This document shows positions 1-12,103 of a stretch of DNA of 64,000 nucleotides, piece after piece. Under the pieces are notes generated by a model, which did not search any database, was not told the origin of the DNA, and was given only the letters and a program-made list of their open reading frames with translations. Numbering within the stretch: position 1 is the first letter of the stretch; the number at the start of each line of letters is the position of its first letter. Source of the stretch: Toxorhynchites rutilus septentrionalis (taxonomy: Eukaryota; Arthropoda; Insecta; Diptera; Culicidae). Location of the stretch: positions 66,404,763 through 66,468,762 of the forward strand of contig NC_073746.1 in the NCBI RefSeq assembly GCF_029784135.1, given 5' to 3'. Made by a program: the position numbers and the translations under genes.

Positions 1-530
1 TCAAGCGCAATCTAAGAACACGACGATGTTGACGAAGTTCGATTGAGTCAAGTTTCATACGACAACTGAAAAGGGAAGAGTGGCAGACATTTTCAAGCAT
101 GTCAAAGTTTTCTGTGAAATGTTTGGTTTGGCAGACTTTCTACACGTGCGAGATAAATAGCAATCACTCAAGAAACATAAGCAAAAAAGTGTCTACAAAA
201 TCGTCTGCTGCCTTTCCTGAAACAACACGATTGATCGGTGTTATTGCAGCTGCATTTGGCATACAGCCTTCGCGGAACAAGCACGACAAGAATGCTCGTC
301 AGTTGGGTGTTCTGCGAACAAAGTGAACAAGATGGCTGAACATAATCTAATGGAAGGAGTAAAACTAATGACAATTCGTATTCGGTCAACCGGAAGTTTA
401 GCTGAAACTTTTTTCTGTATTTTTTACCTATTGAATTAAAAAAAATACCCAAAAATACACCAAGAGAATTGGTGGAGAATGTTGAATACCATTTGGTCAT
501 TTTCTACATTATCAAATATTTTCTACGATA
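1..530. other. Intergenic, nothing recognised
   Basis: I see no conserved coding pattern, tRNA, or clear repeat. Short open frames exist on both strands but overlap each other and have no recognisable domain. Confidence 0.4.
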
Positions 531-539
531 TGATATTAG

Positions 540-1130
540 GTCCCGGGAATCCAAAAGTGGAGGTCCACGATCTATGCGTACATGATAGTAGTTTGATCGG
601 TCAAATCCAAGATAATCTAAGTAATACGGTACGTTAAACCAGGAAAATGGCTAAAGACACCAATATATCGGTAACATTCATGCGAAAGATTATCAAAGAT
701 GATTTGCATGCATTTTCCAGAACCAGAATGAAGCGCCATCTGATCTCAGAACGAGTAAGGAAGTTTTGGCCAAACGACCTACAGCCCGCATCTCAACCCT
801 GTAGATTATTCTATCCGGAGAAAGATTGATTCAGATGCATATAAAACATCTCATCGTATTTCCAACGTCCTGAAATCAGCCATAAAATGGATATATAAGT
901 CAATGTCGTACGATGACATTCGCTAGAAATGCTCTAACTCATATCGAATATGTATCTTCGAATAAACCAAACAGACTGGATAAAAATGAACTCATGCAAT
1001 GAAATAGAAATTCATCAGGTGAATCGTAATAAATACGGCCAAAATTCCGTATTTTTCCAAGCAAGTTTGGATTCGATGCATCGGACAATCTAAAGCAGTT
1101 TCATGATACACCTGCCAGTTTTCGTTCACC
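540..1130 (+). pseudogene. Tc1/mariner-type (IS630-like) transposase N-terminal remnant
   Basis: A frame at 647-829 reads like the second DNA-binding helix-turn-helix and linker of an IS630/Tc1-mariner transposase: MAKDTNIS, MRKIIKDDL, then SRTRMKRHLISERVRK. The preceding stretch (about 545-645) resembles the GRPRS-type linker but is broken by stops. Everything after about 830 is interrupted and no catalytic DDE motif survives. No terminal inverted repeats were found around it. It is a dead fragment. The superfamily call rests on motif memory, so the exact family is uncertain. Confidence 0.4.
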
Positions 1131-1139
1131 CATGTTTTT

Positions 1140-2002
1140 TATAAAGATTTATGGCAGAAAAGAACACGAGTCAATTATAATTTGATATCGATGTCTGTTA
1201 TAATAGGAAACTCAAAATTTATCTGAGTTTCATGTGATTAACACTGATGCTACTAGATCACGAGAACCATAAACGTTTGGACTGATAATATATCGAACAA
1301 GATGCTGGAACGATAGGTGTTTCGTTCTTGACACTTTCATGACAAGACGTGAGACGAGTAGCGAGACGTAGCTTTCAACATTATTTACTTTTTGTTTGGT
1401 TGTGTGGTTATGGCTTCATATCAACTCGTTGAGGAAAATAACTGAAGGAAAAAATAAGCAAATATATATTGGTGAAAAATAGTACACGACCGCATATTTT
1501 CGACGTAGAACTACGCAATTATATTATGCAATCCACTTCGAATATTATTCTAGAATACATCGAAATTGTTCATCTCATGAAAAATAACATTTTCTTGGTT
1601 GTGATAGACGCGTAGCAATATTTCCTATCAATTGATGTAAACATCTTTTCGATCTGTTAAGAAATGTTCGAGTTATAAGTATTCGAAATACGGGTAGGGT
1701 TAACACACAAATCGGCAGAACAAAAGTACGGGAAAAAAAGGAAGTTCTTTCAGTTTTCATGAATTTAAACCGTTTAGAGATTAGCGAATTGTAATGTACA
1801 ACATATCGAACAAATCCTAGAGAATTTTCGATTCGATTGGTATGCAAATCATGAGAATTCGTTAACAGTGAAAATAGTTAATAACGATAACTTTATTTCA
1901 TAAAAACGTGATCTGTTTTCTAATTTGGCACTCTTCCTGAAAGACGTAGTTCTATGTCCAAACACAAAATTCAAGGCTCAGGATTTCCCTTGATTAAAAC
2001 AT
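1140..2002. other. Intergenic, AT-rich
   Basis: No gene seen. Two short motifs around GACGTAG-TTCTA (about 1502-1515 and 1943-1955) recur in other repeats of this window, which suggests degraded transposon sequence. Confidence 0.35.
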
Positions 2003-2015
2003 ACAACTCAATGAT

Positions 2016-2285
2016 CTTCTTCTTGAATGGCGTTAACGTTCTCTGTGGAACTTTTGCCGTCTCAACGAATGCATTAACTAGCGTCATTTATTAATACTTA
2101 GTTGAGATTTCTTAAGCCAAATAACACGCCTTCAATGTATTCCGAGGGGCAAGCTCTAGAATACGCGTGACAACAGTGCAAGTCGAAGGAAATTTCTCTG
2201 ACGAAAAATCCTCCGGCCAGAACGGGAATCTAACCCGAACACCCGGCAAGATAATGTGAGACGCTAACCACTCGGCCACGGGTGC
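2016..2285 (-). mobile_element. tRNA-derived SINE, copy 1 (minus)
   Basis: Read on the minus strand, the high-coordinate end carries a tRNA-like head with an A box (TGGCCGAGTGGTTAGCGTC) and a B-box-like GGGTTAGATTCCCG at about 2215-2280. A tRNA-unrelated body follows, ending in a GAAGAAGA-type tail at about 2016-2025. The 13-base sequence ACAACTCAATGAT occurs on both sides (2003-2015 and 2286-2298) and is a convincing target-site duplication. The same family recurs at 11371-11640 (+) and 42289-42560 (-), and as a fragment at 16631-16745. The head is a SINE promoter, not a functional tRNA gene. Confidence 0.8.
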
Positions 2286-2299
2286 ACAACTCAATGATG

Positions 2300-3400
2300 A
2301 TGATGTTTAATTTAAGAGGCTTTAAACTTTTCAGTTCATTCGCCTCTAAAATCCAATGCAATTGGTTACTTTCCTGTAATATATGGCAAAATATATATCC
2401 TTTTGCTCTAGCCTTTATGCAAAACCAATGTAACATCCCTTTCCGGATATTTTGGATCTGGTAATCTCCTTCCCGGTATATGCACAGCATTCTCCTCCAC
2501 CCTGAGCGAAATCAGTGAAGCTACAATCAGCGTTATTTTTTGTCACCATCGCCGTAAGCTGCTAGTATTCTTTTCCCCGCCGATGGGAGCCAAACAGAAG
2601 TACATCTTGCATGGAAAGAAAGGCATTGATTGCACGGCAAGAAACGGAAAGATATACTGAAAACATCCTTCTGCACTGTTATGATTCGACCGCTTATTGT
2701 AGATATCTGAAAAAATAGAATCAATTATGGGTAATTGTTATAATAGACATCCAAAAAATACCTAGCTACAGTAAAGCGCGAGCAGGTATTTTGTCAACGA
2801 ACGCATTTTTCACCAAAAGATACGATTTGTTTTGTAAACAATTTTTTTTTCGCGAGCTATGGCCGAATAGCAATTTCGACATTGCGGTCCACCTATAGTA
2901 CAACGCCTTGATATGGAATAACACGTTGCAAGTTAATGAAAACTGGGTAGGTAAAAAACGAATGCCTGCATAGAACATGTGCAGCTCCTGAAGTCTTATT
3001 TTGAAACGCCGTTGCAGTTTGGATAAACTAACACATATGCAAACCATATTTCTTTACACCTCCACATGGGGTCATTGTATCGTTGACAGCCATCTGAATA
3101 GCTCGATTCGAGCACTTTTTGGCTGCTTGATTTGATTCATCATTGCCTCCCCACAATATCTGCTGTCGTTGTCGAACTGTAACCAAAAGCAAAAGAAGTC
3201 ATAATTTCGCCCCAGGAAAGTTATCGATATCAATATTATTGCGTTTTTCGTGTTGAAAATCCTGTACTACATCATCGAATCCTCATCAGTTATCAAATTA
3301 GTGCTGCGTCAAGTAGATCGGTGGTCAAGTTGATTGGCGAAAGCCGAACATTGGAAGGAAAATTGTTTTTTTCAACAACAAAGATTTCACACAAGGGGAA
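2300..3400. other. Region upstream of STAM
   Basis: No coding gene recognised. It should hold the STAM promoter and part of its 5' untranslated region (roughly 3300-3612), but I see no confident TATA box or initiator. Short open frames on both strands look like noise. Confidence 0.35.
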
Positions 3401-3612
3401 AGAAAAGAAAAATAAATTGCCGATTATTTTGCTTTCTCTGCTATCATTCGGGCGGTGTTTGAGGTAGTGGGGGTGTGTATTTCAACCAGCCGGAGGCAAG
3501 AAGGAAAAAAGTTGGTCGAGGTTTCGTCTGGAACAATTCCTACGTGTGCTACGTTTCGGGGAGGATCGTGTGTTTGTGTAAATAATTCCGGAAGTGAATT
3601 CCTTATCGAACG

Positions 3613-6600
3613 ATGGGAATCCTTGGATTCGACCAGTCCACACTGATGGCTGAAATAGGTGAGTGTGCGTTAGATTTTCGGTATTACACACCAGTTCTGT
3701 AATTTTCTGGACGATGACTAATGCAAGTTTTTGTTTGACCGATTGATTCGTCTCGATGGGGGCTGAAGCCCTTCTAGTTGTGATGGGAGGGATACTTGTT
3801 ACTGCCTGTTATCATCTGTCACGGGGTCAGTTTCTGGTTTTTGCACTCCTCGTTTGATTTATTAATTAAGTTAGGTGGCTTGCGGTTGGAGAACAACATT
3901 CGAGAAGCAGTTGCTGGCATTGGGTAGGAATCGGAAAAGAGTTGCCAGAGAGCTGAAAATGGTTGAATTTAAGCTCTAGCTATCGCTATTCGGGAACATG
4001 TTGATCAATTTTTGTTTGAATGTAATGGATTGTCCTAATTGATTATCATAAATTCTTTTGCTAAAATCTACCCAGAATAAGCACAGACTTTAATTGCGTA
4101 GACATGAATGAATGCTTATCTCTTATTCTGACTCAACTGCAGCGCAAACGCGTCTTTCAGTATATTGCAATGAATTAATTGGAATTGAAAAATCATTGCG
4201 AGCTCACCTTCAATGTATGTGGTTGCCACTATAAAGTTACATTCAAAAGTTTTTCATTATAGATTTTTTTGAAAGTTTATTCTGAATATGTGTATTTCCT
4301 TACATTCCTTACAATGTCGAAAAACATAATTTACTGCAAAGATGATCTTCCCTGGTGGGAGAAAATTCAACCTAGATAAGCCAATACATATAGTAAGGAT
4401 TCTCTTAAAGTGGGCTGATGAAGATTGCTTTTAAGTCAACACGAACTGTCTGGTTCTAAAATGTTATGATCGAAGAAAATTAAATAAAAAAATCAGCCAG
4501 AGTGAACCAAGTTAAAAACCTAGAGAGTTGTCTCCTAAAGTTCGGTTATCATAAACAAGTCCTTCGCAATAACATAACACTTCTTCTCATGCTGTGAGCA
4601 CACATCTTCGTCTATTTTGTATTCAGAACCTTTAAGAAAATGAGAAAAACAAAGTTTTGTAGTTGTTAGACGCGCAAAATTTCGTTCTCTTTGCAGCAAG
4701 AGCGAATCAAGTACATGCTAACTATTAATCTATTCACTACGGCAGTGGCGTAGCGTGACCAGGTGACATCCGGGCGGGTTTCTAGGGTGTCACCTCTCCA
4801 ATAATACTTTGTTATTTATTCTTTGTTTTCGTTTCCGAACGAAAAATTAAATTTATCGAAACAAGAAACATATTTTATATAATATTAGGTACGATGAACA
4901 AGAAATCACAGTATTTTCACTAGTTGGTCTTATGGTTTATTTTGGGACGCCAAAGTGTGACTACTTTATAGTCGAATTTCAGACTATAGTCTCGTTTTCA
5001 AATAAATATCCTTGGGAGTTGAGACCGATGTTGGTCAATCGTTTCTCGTTAATTGTGCTTTCGCTCTCTTGTTGGGGCTCAATGGAGTGCGCAACAATAA
5101 CGGTACGGGGCTCAACGTGTTAAGCATATCTGCCCTATCGGCCCTAGTGGCCTTCAAATGTCTACGGAGTCTTGGTATATCTAGCAAAAACTCGCTTTCC
5201 GAAACTTCATAGTTGCCACTATGTCAAATCGGCGTTTTCAGTTCGCTGTCAGGTACTCATAACATGTGTCGAGTTTAAGTAGCTTAAAAAAATTCTACTT
5301 CTTCTTTAGACGATTTTGACATTTCTTGTTATTCCCGATAAAAAGACCAAGGCCCAAGGTCCGGAAGATCATTCGCCTAGTTTGCTCATTTTATCGTATC
5401 TAGCTATCTAGAAGTATCTACTGAAAGGAGAATTTCAGTAGCAAATTTTTAATCAATGAATTTAATAAAACTTTCCTCATGGCCGTTTCGACTAGACTGT
5501 TCCTTTCAACAGCGAGAAGAATTCCCAGTGCATCGAGTCTGGTCACAACGTTACTCAGAGATGGTCCTTTGGTTTCAACATTTGAACTTTTAGGAACAAA
5601 TAATTATTAGGTGTACCGGTAAGTTTCTTCGGTTTTAAAATATGTCAAAAAGTTGAAGCGTAAACAACATAGTTTTTTGCCACTTCGAGTAAGAATTTCG
5701 TACCAACGAACGTGTTTTTGCAGGGAGGGTTACTTTATTACTTCAATATAAAGAAAAAGGTGCGAAAAGTCATCGCATTTTGGTGGAAGTTTATGGTGAC
5801 TATGCTCCAACTGAGCGAACGTGTCAGACGTTGTTTGCACGGTTTAAAAGTGGTAATTTTGACTTGGAAGACGAAGAACGTTCCAGACCGCCAAAAAGTT
5901 TGAAGCTGAAGAATTGGAGGCTTTACTCGATCAAGATCCGTCACACATGCAACAATAAATTGCAGATACACTTGGAGTAGCTCAAAAAACCATATCCGAT
6001 CGTTTAAAAACAATAGGAATGATCCGAATGATTTGGCATTGGGTGCCGTATGAATTGAAGACACGAGACGCCGAACGCCGTTTTTCACGTGCGAACAACT
6101 GCTCCAACGACATAAAAGAAAGGGTTTTTCGCATCGAATCGTTACTGGCGATGAAAAGTGACAATCCTAAACGTCGGGCAACGTATGGATATTCCAGCCA
6201 TGCATCAACATCGACGGCCGCGCGGAATATTCACGGTCAGAAGGTTATGCTGTCTATTTGGTGGGACCAGCTGGGTGTGGTGTACTATGAGCTGCTAAAA
6301 CCGAATGAAATCATTACGGGGGACCTGTACCGACGACAATTGATGCGTTTGAGCCGTGCACTGAAGAAAAAACGGCCACAATACGAGCAAAGACACGATA
6401 AAGTTATTTAGTAGCAAGATAATGCTCGGCCGCATGTCGCGAAACCGATCAAAACATACTTGGAAACGCTGAAATGGGAGGTCCTAACCCACCCGCCGTA
6501 TTCTCCAGACATTGCTCCGTCCGATTACTACCTTTTTCGATCGATGTAACACGGCCTGGTTGACCAGCACTTCTCCAATTTTGATGAAGTCAAAAATTGG

Positions 6601-9600
6601 ATCGATTCGTGGTTAGCCGACAAACCGGCCGATCATTTCCGCAAAGTGATCCGTGAATTGCCAGAAAGATGGGAAAAAGTTGTGACTAGCGTCGGGCAAT
6701 ACTTTGAATATTAAGTTTGTAACCAGTTTTGTAGAATAAAGTATTAATTTTTGAAAAAAAACGAAGAAACTTACCGGTACTCCTTAGTAAAAAACTTTTC
6801 GAGAAATTTTCTTGCGTGCATAGTTAGTGAAATGTGTGTGTTATTAATATGCATCAAAAGGAGAGATGTATCCAAAAGATGTTGCACCGAATAAATGGAT
6901 CGGGAACGAGAGTACTCAAACAAAAGAATTTAAAGGTACGCCGTAGTTGACCATTCGCTGAAACGGCCTTACCGTAACCTGTAATAGATTGCTAGGGAAT
7001 TGACAAATCGATATATGTGAGAAATAAGTATCTAAAATCGAACAATTTTCCGTGAAGGGTCCAAGGTTTTCATTTCATTTACGTTCCAGAAATACGTAAT
7101 CGTTCGTTATAAAAAAGAGTCTTGAGAGTCGAATAGAATCGAAGCATGTAAAACGTGAAATAAAATCGAAAGGAACACAGAACAGGTATGATATATAATT
7201 TGGGGAAATTATTTTTCTGTAAATTAATTAATGTTTTTGTCATGCGAAAATAATGTGATTTTTTATAGCATCTCAAATTACATTCGAATGTCCCTCACAG
7301 CAAATCTTCAAATTGAAAATGATGCAATTGTTTACGAAATTCTACTTTTTAACGGGGCCAAATACCAGTTAACGTTCGCCCAGTTAAAAAGCAGTCCAGT
7401 TTTTTTTATCCCTGTTGGGTGTGAGCACTGCGTCCATTATTTTGAACTATTGTGATATACCACAATTAGTTAAATCAGTTAAATCCATGTAAATCAGGTT
7501 CAGTTATCGAACGATTACTGTATTTCTTTATTGATTGAAACTACTCATAGTTAACTAACTTAATATATATTGTTGTATTTGATTGTTTGAATATTGACTT
7601 ATCGCATTCGCATGTTCAATTTTCGTTGCAGAAAAAGCCACTAGTGAAAACAACTCGCAGGAAAAATGGGGTCTGATCATGGAGGTCTGCGACAAGGTGA
7701 CCAATGGCACTGCTAGCCCAAAGGAATGCCTTAAAGGCATTGTCAAACGGTTAAATCACAGTGACCCGCACGTAGTTATGCAAGCAATAACGGTGAGCTC
7801 TGAGCACTTTAAATATACAAAAATTATAATCATTCTCTCCCCTAGCTTCTGGACGCTTGTGTGAGCAATTGCGGAAAACAGTTCCACCTGGAGGTGGCCT
7901 CACGAGATTTTGAAACCGAATTCAAGAAACTGCTGCAGAAGAGTCAACAAAAAACCAGCACGGTGACCATACCAACTAAGGTTAACACGGTAAGGATCAT
8001 GCTTCTGCTGCCTCTACTATCGGCACAAATGTTATAGCCTTTCTCTCAATTTATTGTTCTCGAACTCTAGCGACTGAAACTATGTCTCAAAAAATGGGCC
8101 GAAGCCGAGTTCAAAAGCGACCCACAGCTGAACTTGATTCCCTCGCTGTATCAAAAGTTGCGCTCCGAGGGACATGATTTCAGCGATCCCTCGGTAACGC
8201 CGAAGCGGGAAATCCCGCTGAGCAAAGATCCGAACGTGGTCTCTAGTCAACAGGAGGAGGAAGACATCGCGAAGGCGATCGAGCTATCCCTTAAGGAAAG
8301 TAAAAGCAGCACTCAGTCACCCAAAATGGGAAGTGGGGGTGGAGCGGCTGCTGTAAGTTTGATCAGTAGAGTTTTAATCGGTTGAGGTTTAAAGATTTTC
8401 TCTTTTTTTTTGGTAGAGTTCTTTGTATCCCACAGCTCTTTTATCAAGTGTACCGGCGGTGGAATCGAGAAAAGTGAGTGCAAAATTCATACTTTATTTA
8501 GCGGAATGTGATTAACAAATTTAATATTGTATCTAAGGTTCGTGCTCTTTATGATTTTGAAGCGGCTGAGGACAATGAGCTGACGTTCCAGGCGGGTGAA
8601 ATAATTATGGTGTTGGATGACAGTGATCCGAATTGGTGGAAGGGTCAAAATCAACGGGGTGAAGGACTTTTCCCATCTAACTTTGTTACATCCGATCTGA
8701 GCGCTGAACCGGAAGACAGCGCGTCGTCATCTGGTGGAAAAAGTAAAAAGAATGTACAATTTTCGGACGATCACAAGAAGGATGATGAGAAGGCTGCCGA
8801 CGAAGCACAGGTCGCTGAGATTAATGAGGAGAAGATAGATCGATTGCTTCATCTTTTGCACGAGGCTGATCCTGAGGATCCATCGACTGATACCGACGAA
8901 ATGTTGCAGCTAGAACAGCTAGTCAATCAAATGGGTCCCTTGATTGATACCGAGTTGGAACGGGTTGATAGGAAGCATGCTCAGCTAACACAATTGAGTG
9001 GTGATTTGGTTGACGCTATCAATTTGTATCACACGCTTATGCGGGAACCGGATCGCTCGATGATGGCCGGACCATCTGGATATGGGATGCAAGGATTTCC
9101 GCCACAGCCACACATGCCAGGAATGTACAATATGCCGGGGATGTTCAACCAAAATATTCCGGGAATGTATGCTAACATGGATGGAATGCCAGGATCGCTG
9201 CCACCGTATGGAATGCCACAGCTGCGACATGATATGGGTCAAATGAGTGTCAGCTCGATTCCACAATTTCCTCCTCCTCAGCAAGCGGTACCATCTTTGT
9301 CACAGAGCGGTGCATTCAGCTTACCACCGCATCAAATTCCTATGAATGCACCAGGTGGTGCGGCTGGAACACATGTTCTAGGTCCACAGATTGCAGCGCA
9401 GCCACCCATGCATCCCCAAATGCATCCACCTCAACCATCGACAACCCAACACCAATCACAGCAGCCATCTCAAACTATGCCAAATATGCCAATTCCGTCG
9501 CAGCTTACTGGCCCTGGTCATCCGCATCAGCATCCACATCCACCAAGTGCAGCACCACACGCTTTGATGGCTATGGGCCATATGCAATCTCCATTACAAC

Positions 9601-10094
9601 AGAATTTCCCGAATCCAACGTCACCTCCTCCAGTCGTTAGTTCGGCACCGTCATCTTTGCCCCATCAACATCAACAACAGCAACCACCATCATCTGCTGC
9701 TGCACCGACACATTCACAATCTCAGCAACAACAAGCACCTCAGCCTATTCCTCAAGCCCCGGCTGGAAGTTTTCCAAATTATGCTCCTCCCCAACAAGGC
9801 CCACCAAATAATCATACAACGTCACAGCATCAACAAACGGCGACAGCTCCACCACCCAATAGTATGAACCATCATCATGCTCAAATGCCACTTCCGCCAT
9901 TTCAAGGTTCACCTCTACCACCGTACTTGCAAATGCCATCCGGCGTTGGTCCCGTTGGCGGGGTTTTCCCACCAATCAGCACCGCCCATCACCATCATCA
10001 CATGCTTGGAATGATGCCCCCCGGAGGTCCACTTTCGATCAATACCGCCGGCAATTCGCCGCAGAACATTCCAATATACCAACAGCAACGGTAA
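3613..10094 (+). CDS. Stam: Signal transducing adapter molecule (STAM), ESCRT-0 subunit
   Basis: STAM pairs with Hrs on early endosomes to sort ubiquitinated receptors into the ESCRT pathway. Six coding exons join in frame with GT..AG borders: 3613-3658, 7632-7792, 7846-7989, 8071-8352, 8417-8473 and 8538-10094, giving 748 aa. The first exon ([10 protein letters not shown]) matches the conserved STAM N-terminus and reads through into EKATSE. Domains: VHS about 1-140 ([10 protein letters not shown], then [18 protein letters not shown]); ubiquitin-interacting motif about 178-196 ([16 protein letters not shown]); SH3 about 231-283 (ALYDFEA, then DPNWWKG and GLFPSNFV); a helical Hrs-binding segment about 318-395; then a long Pro/Gln/Met/His-rich tail that may bind other endocytic proteins. 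Fly Stam is about 689 aa, so this one is longer, mainly in the tail. Intron 1 is about 4 kb and carries a mariner copy. Exon borders were placed by eye. Confidence 0.95.
3659..5600. other. STAM intron 1, 5' part
   Basis: No exon recognised. The stretch from about 4740 (GCAGTGGCGTAGCGTGAC) to about 5240 looks like a degraded interspersed repeat, since that opening string resembles known insect transposon ends. I could not identify the family or its far end. Confidence 0.35.
5610..6784 (+). mobile_element. mariner-family element (DD34D type) in STAM intron 1
   Basis: Inverted ends share the 19 bases GTACCGGTAAGTTTCTTCG (about 5613-5631 on the left; its reverse complement at about 6762-6780 on the right), and TA dinucleotides flank the ends (5608-5609 and 6785-6786). 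The element is about 1.18 kb, close to the usual 1.2-1.3 kb for mariner. It lies in sense orientation within intron 1 of STAM. Its ORF is disabled, so it is non-autonomous, although it could in principle be cross-mobilised. Confidence 0.88.
5735..6715 (+). pseudogene. mariner transposase pseudogene
   Basis: The remains show classical mariner blocks in order: [15 protein letters not shown] and [10 protein letters not shown] (about 5780-5880), [16 protein letters not shown] (about 6031-6080), [14 protein letters not shown] and VVYYELLKP (about 6225-6305), DNARPH (about 6421-6438), [13 protein letters not shown] (about 6500-6540) and LPERWEKVV near the end (about 6657-6690). These cover both DNA-binding and DD34D catalytic regions. 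In-frame stops occur near 5955, 6410 and 6547, with at least one frame change around 5880-5900 and damage to the first catalytic block (about 6130-6170). It therefore cannot make active transposase. Confidence 0.88.
6785..7631. other. STAM intron 1, 3' part
   Basis: AT-rich intronic sequence with no gene recognised. It ends in a pyrimidine-rich tract and the AG at 7630-7631 that begins exon 2. Confidence 0.5.
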
Positions 10095-10790
10095 ACATTC
10101 TTCTTACTTGTGATTCTTGTGACCAACTTCAATTTCTTACATATTACACACCCTTTTGTTATCTCGCAATTGCGCCACAAACTGTAAAAAGCCACGTCTC
10201 CTTCTAAAATCGCCCAGTAGGTATGCGAGACAATTGCGAGATCTACGTTGAGTTTTAACCGCTAGTTTTCCGCTTCCTCGAAGCAGCATAGAATATTTGT
10301 TCAAATTTTGTCTATCTTTCGGTGCACCGATCAAGAAGAAGAAGATCAAGAATGCCCGATCAAGAGGCCGCAGAGCGTCCACTTGGCAGGAAGCGATCTA
10401 GCCCGCACTTATAAAGCTGACCAGGCGCTGTTGTTGTCGGTTGGGATGCACACGGGATAGAGCTCCTAATATTTTTCAATGCATGCATGCAAACCGGTGG
10501 AGCAGAAATGTGTGCGCGAAATCAAAAATGAAATTCAAGCGCGCATCGCGAGAAGATGCAAAAAAAATGCATGAAAAGGATGGAATGAGAATAAATATGA
10601 ACATAAAACATTATTATAATTATGTATTTATAACTTAGATGCAACCACTTTGAGACAAACAGCCTATCGCTCAGTCTAAATGGACGGGGCAGAGATTGTG
10701 TAATATATTGAAACAGAAACATGCAACGGTAAATAAAGTTGATTCGATAAAGGGCAAGCCGGCATTTTTTCATCCGAATATCGATTTTAA
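10095..10790 (+). promoter_or_regulatory. STAM 3' UTR with candidate poly(A) signal
   Basis: Non-coding sequence follows the STAM stop codon. The best polyadenylation signal is AATAAA at 10732-10737; an earlier AATAAA lies near 10591. Which one is used cannot be told from sequence alone. Confidence 0.45.
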
Positions 10791-11077
10791 TTATTATGAT
10801 TTCTTGGGACGTTAAATTTGTTGCGGTTTTTTTCTGTGGACAGATCGAAACAATAGTTCATATTTACTGGGTTGTTCTGAAAGATTGTGCTGATATATAC
10901 GAGATCTTCTTCCATCTTTCACTGTTTTATGTGTTTTTTAAGCCATTTGAACCCCCCTATGTTGAGGTAAGTGACAAAAATTGAACACGACAAAATACGG
11001 GCACATTATAAACGCTGCCAATAAGACATATGTTGAGTAATTTATTTTTCAAAATTTAACTGAATCATGCTATAAGC

Positions 11078-11360
11078 CTAAAGGTGCTCATACACTGTTT
11101 GACCAAAGCCGAATATTTTTGCTATTATCAACACGTTCGGCGATCCATTTTTATTTATATAGATAGAAGACGATATAGGAGTGCGGTTTATCACATTAAA
11201 ATCCATTTCCACTTTCGAACAAAGATCAATTTCGTTAACGCAAACATCAAATAGACTAACAACGCTTGTCAATATGTAATTGTAGAACATGTGCGAATTT
11301 TCCAATTTTGCTTCTGAGTTTTCCGAAAATTTTCAATTGTCATATTTGGTTGGAATATGT
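11078..11360 (-). repeat. Helitron-like dispersed repeat, minus-strand copy
   Basis: This segment is the approximate reverse complement of 56440-56710. Shared landmarks are the TTCGTTAACGCAAACATCAAAT block, a TTTTTATTTATATAGATAGAAGACG block and the TTTTCCGAAAATTTTCAATTGTCATA block. It lacks the terminal part seen at 57000-57031. No TIRs or target duplication are evident. Confidence 0.6.
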
Positions 11361-11370
11361 TTGGTTGTGC

Positions 11371-11640
11371 TCCCTTGGCCGAGTGGTTAGCGTCACAACT
11401 AACATGCCGGGTGTTCGGGTTCGATTCCCGTTCTGGCCGGGGGAATTTTTCGTCAAAGAAATTTACTCCGACTTGCACTGTGATCACGCGTATTCTAGAG
11501 CTTGCCACTCAGAATGCATTCAAGGCGTGTTACTTGGCATAGCAATCTCAACTAAGTACTAATAAAAATGACGCAAGTAATACTACGTTGAGACGGCGAA
11601 GTTCCTCTAGGAACGTTAGTGCCATTGAAGAAGAAGAAGA
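11371..11640 (+). mobile_element. tRNA-derived SINE, copy 2 (plus)
   Basis: The tRNA-like head at about 11371-11440 has a clear A box (TGGCCGAGTGGTTAGCGTC) and a perfect B box (GGGTTCGATTCCCG). The body matches copies 1 and 3 (CACGCGTATTCTAGAGCTTG, then CTCAACTAAGTACTAATAAA), and the tail is GAAGAAGAAGAAGA. It abuts the 5' side of a TTA-flanked MITE. Because the head keeps both pol III boxes intact, it may be transcribed. Confidence 0.8.
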
Positions 11641-11667
11641 AGATGTTTGGTTGAAATATGTGTATTA

Positions 11668-12095
11668 GGCTAGGCGCGACTAACTTGGCGCGATATAGCG
11701 CCTGTCTTTGTGGCTAATGAAAACAGATGGAACGGCGCAAATTGGTCAGATGACGCGAGATGGAGGAGCGCTCGTGAGACACGGCTCGCTCGACGCTGTG
11801 GCTGAGCCACAGTTTCTCGTGCTGCTCATGCTGGTTGTTGGTTGTGTTGGTGAACAATCATATAGCGCCGTGAGTCTGACACTGTATGCTTGTACCGGTC
11901 GGAAGGTTGTGTTAGTAAATAAATATATCGCACAACTCTGTGTGAATCAGACATTGTATGCGAGTGGCACGACATTTACACCAAACTGCGACGCAATATG
12001 CGCTCCACGACGCTACGTTTGTGACACGTATGAGTCGTGTTGATAGTCTCGTGTTCGCTTACGAGCGCTATACGCTTCTCAATTTGCGCCTAGCC
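11668..12095. mobile_element. Harbinger-type MITE with TTA target duplication
   Basis: The left end GGCTAGGCGCGACTAACTTG and the reverse complement of the right end (GGCTAGGCGCAAATTGAGAA) form imperfect terminal inverted repeats. TTA flanks both sides (11665-11667 and 12096-12098), the three-base duplication typical of PIF/Harbinger. The element is 428 bases, GC-richer than its surroundings, and has no convincing coding capacity; the open frame inside (11708-12043) has no recognisable domain. Confidence 0.7.
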
Positions 12096-12103
12096 TTACA
12101 GCG

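Noticed and set aside
9745..9975. Antisense open frame opposite STAM exon 6
   Set aside because: A shadow of the low-complexity STAM tail; no domain and no splice context.
11375..11440. Possible tRNA gene
   Set aside because: A and B boxes are good, but the arms do not pair as a tRNA and the same head occurs with the same body elsewhere; it is a SINE head.
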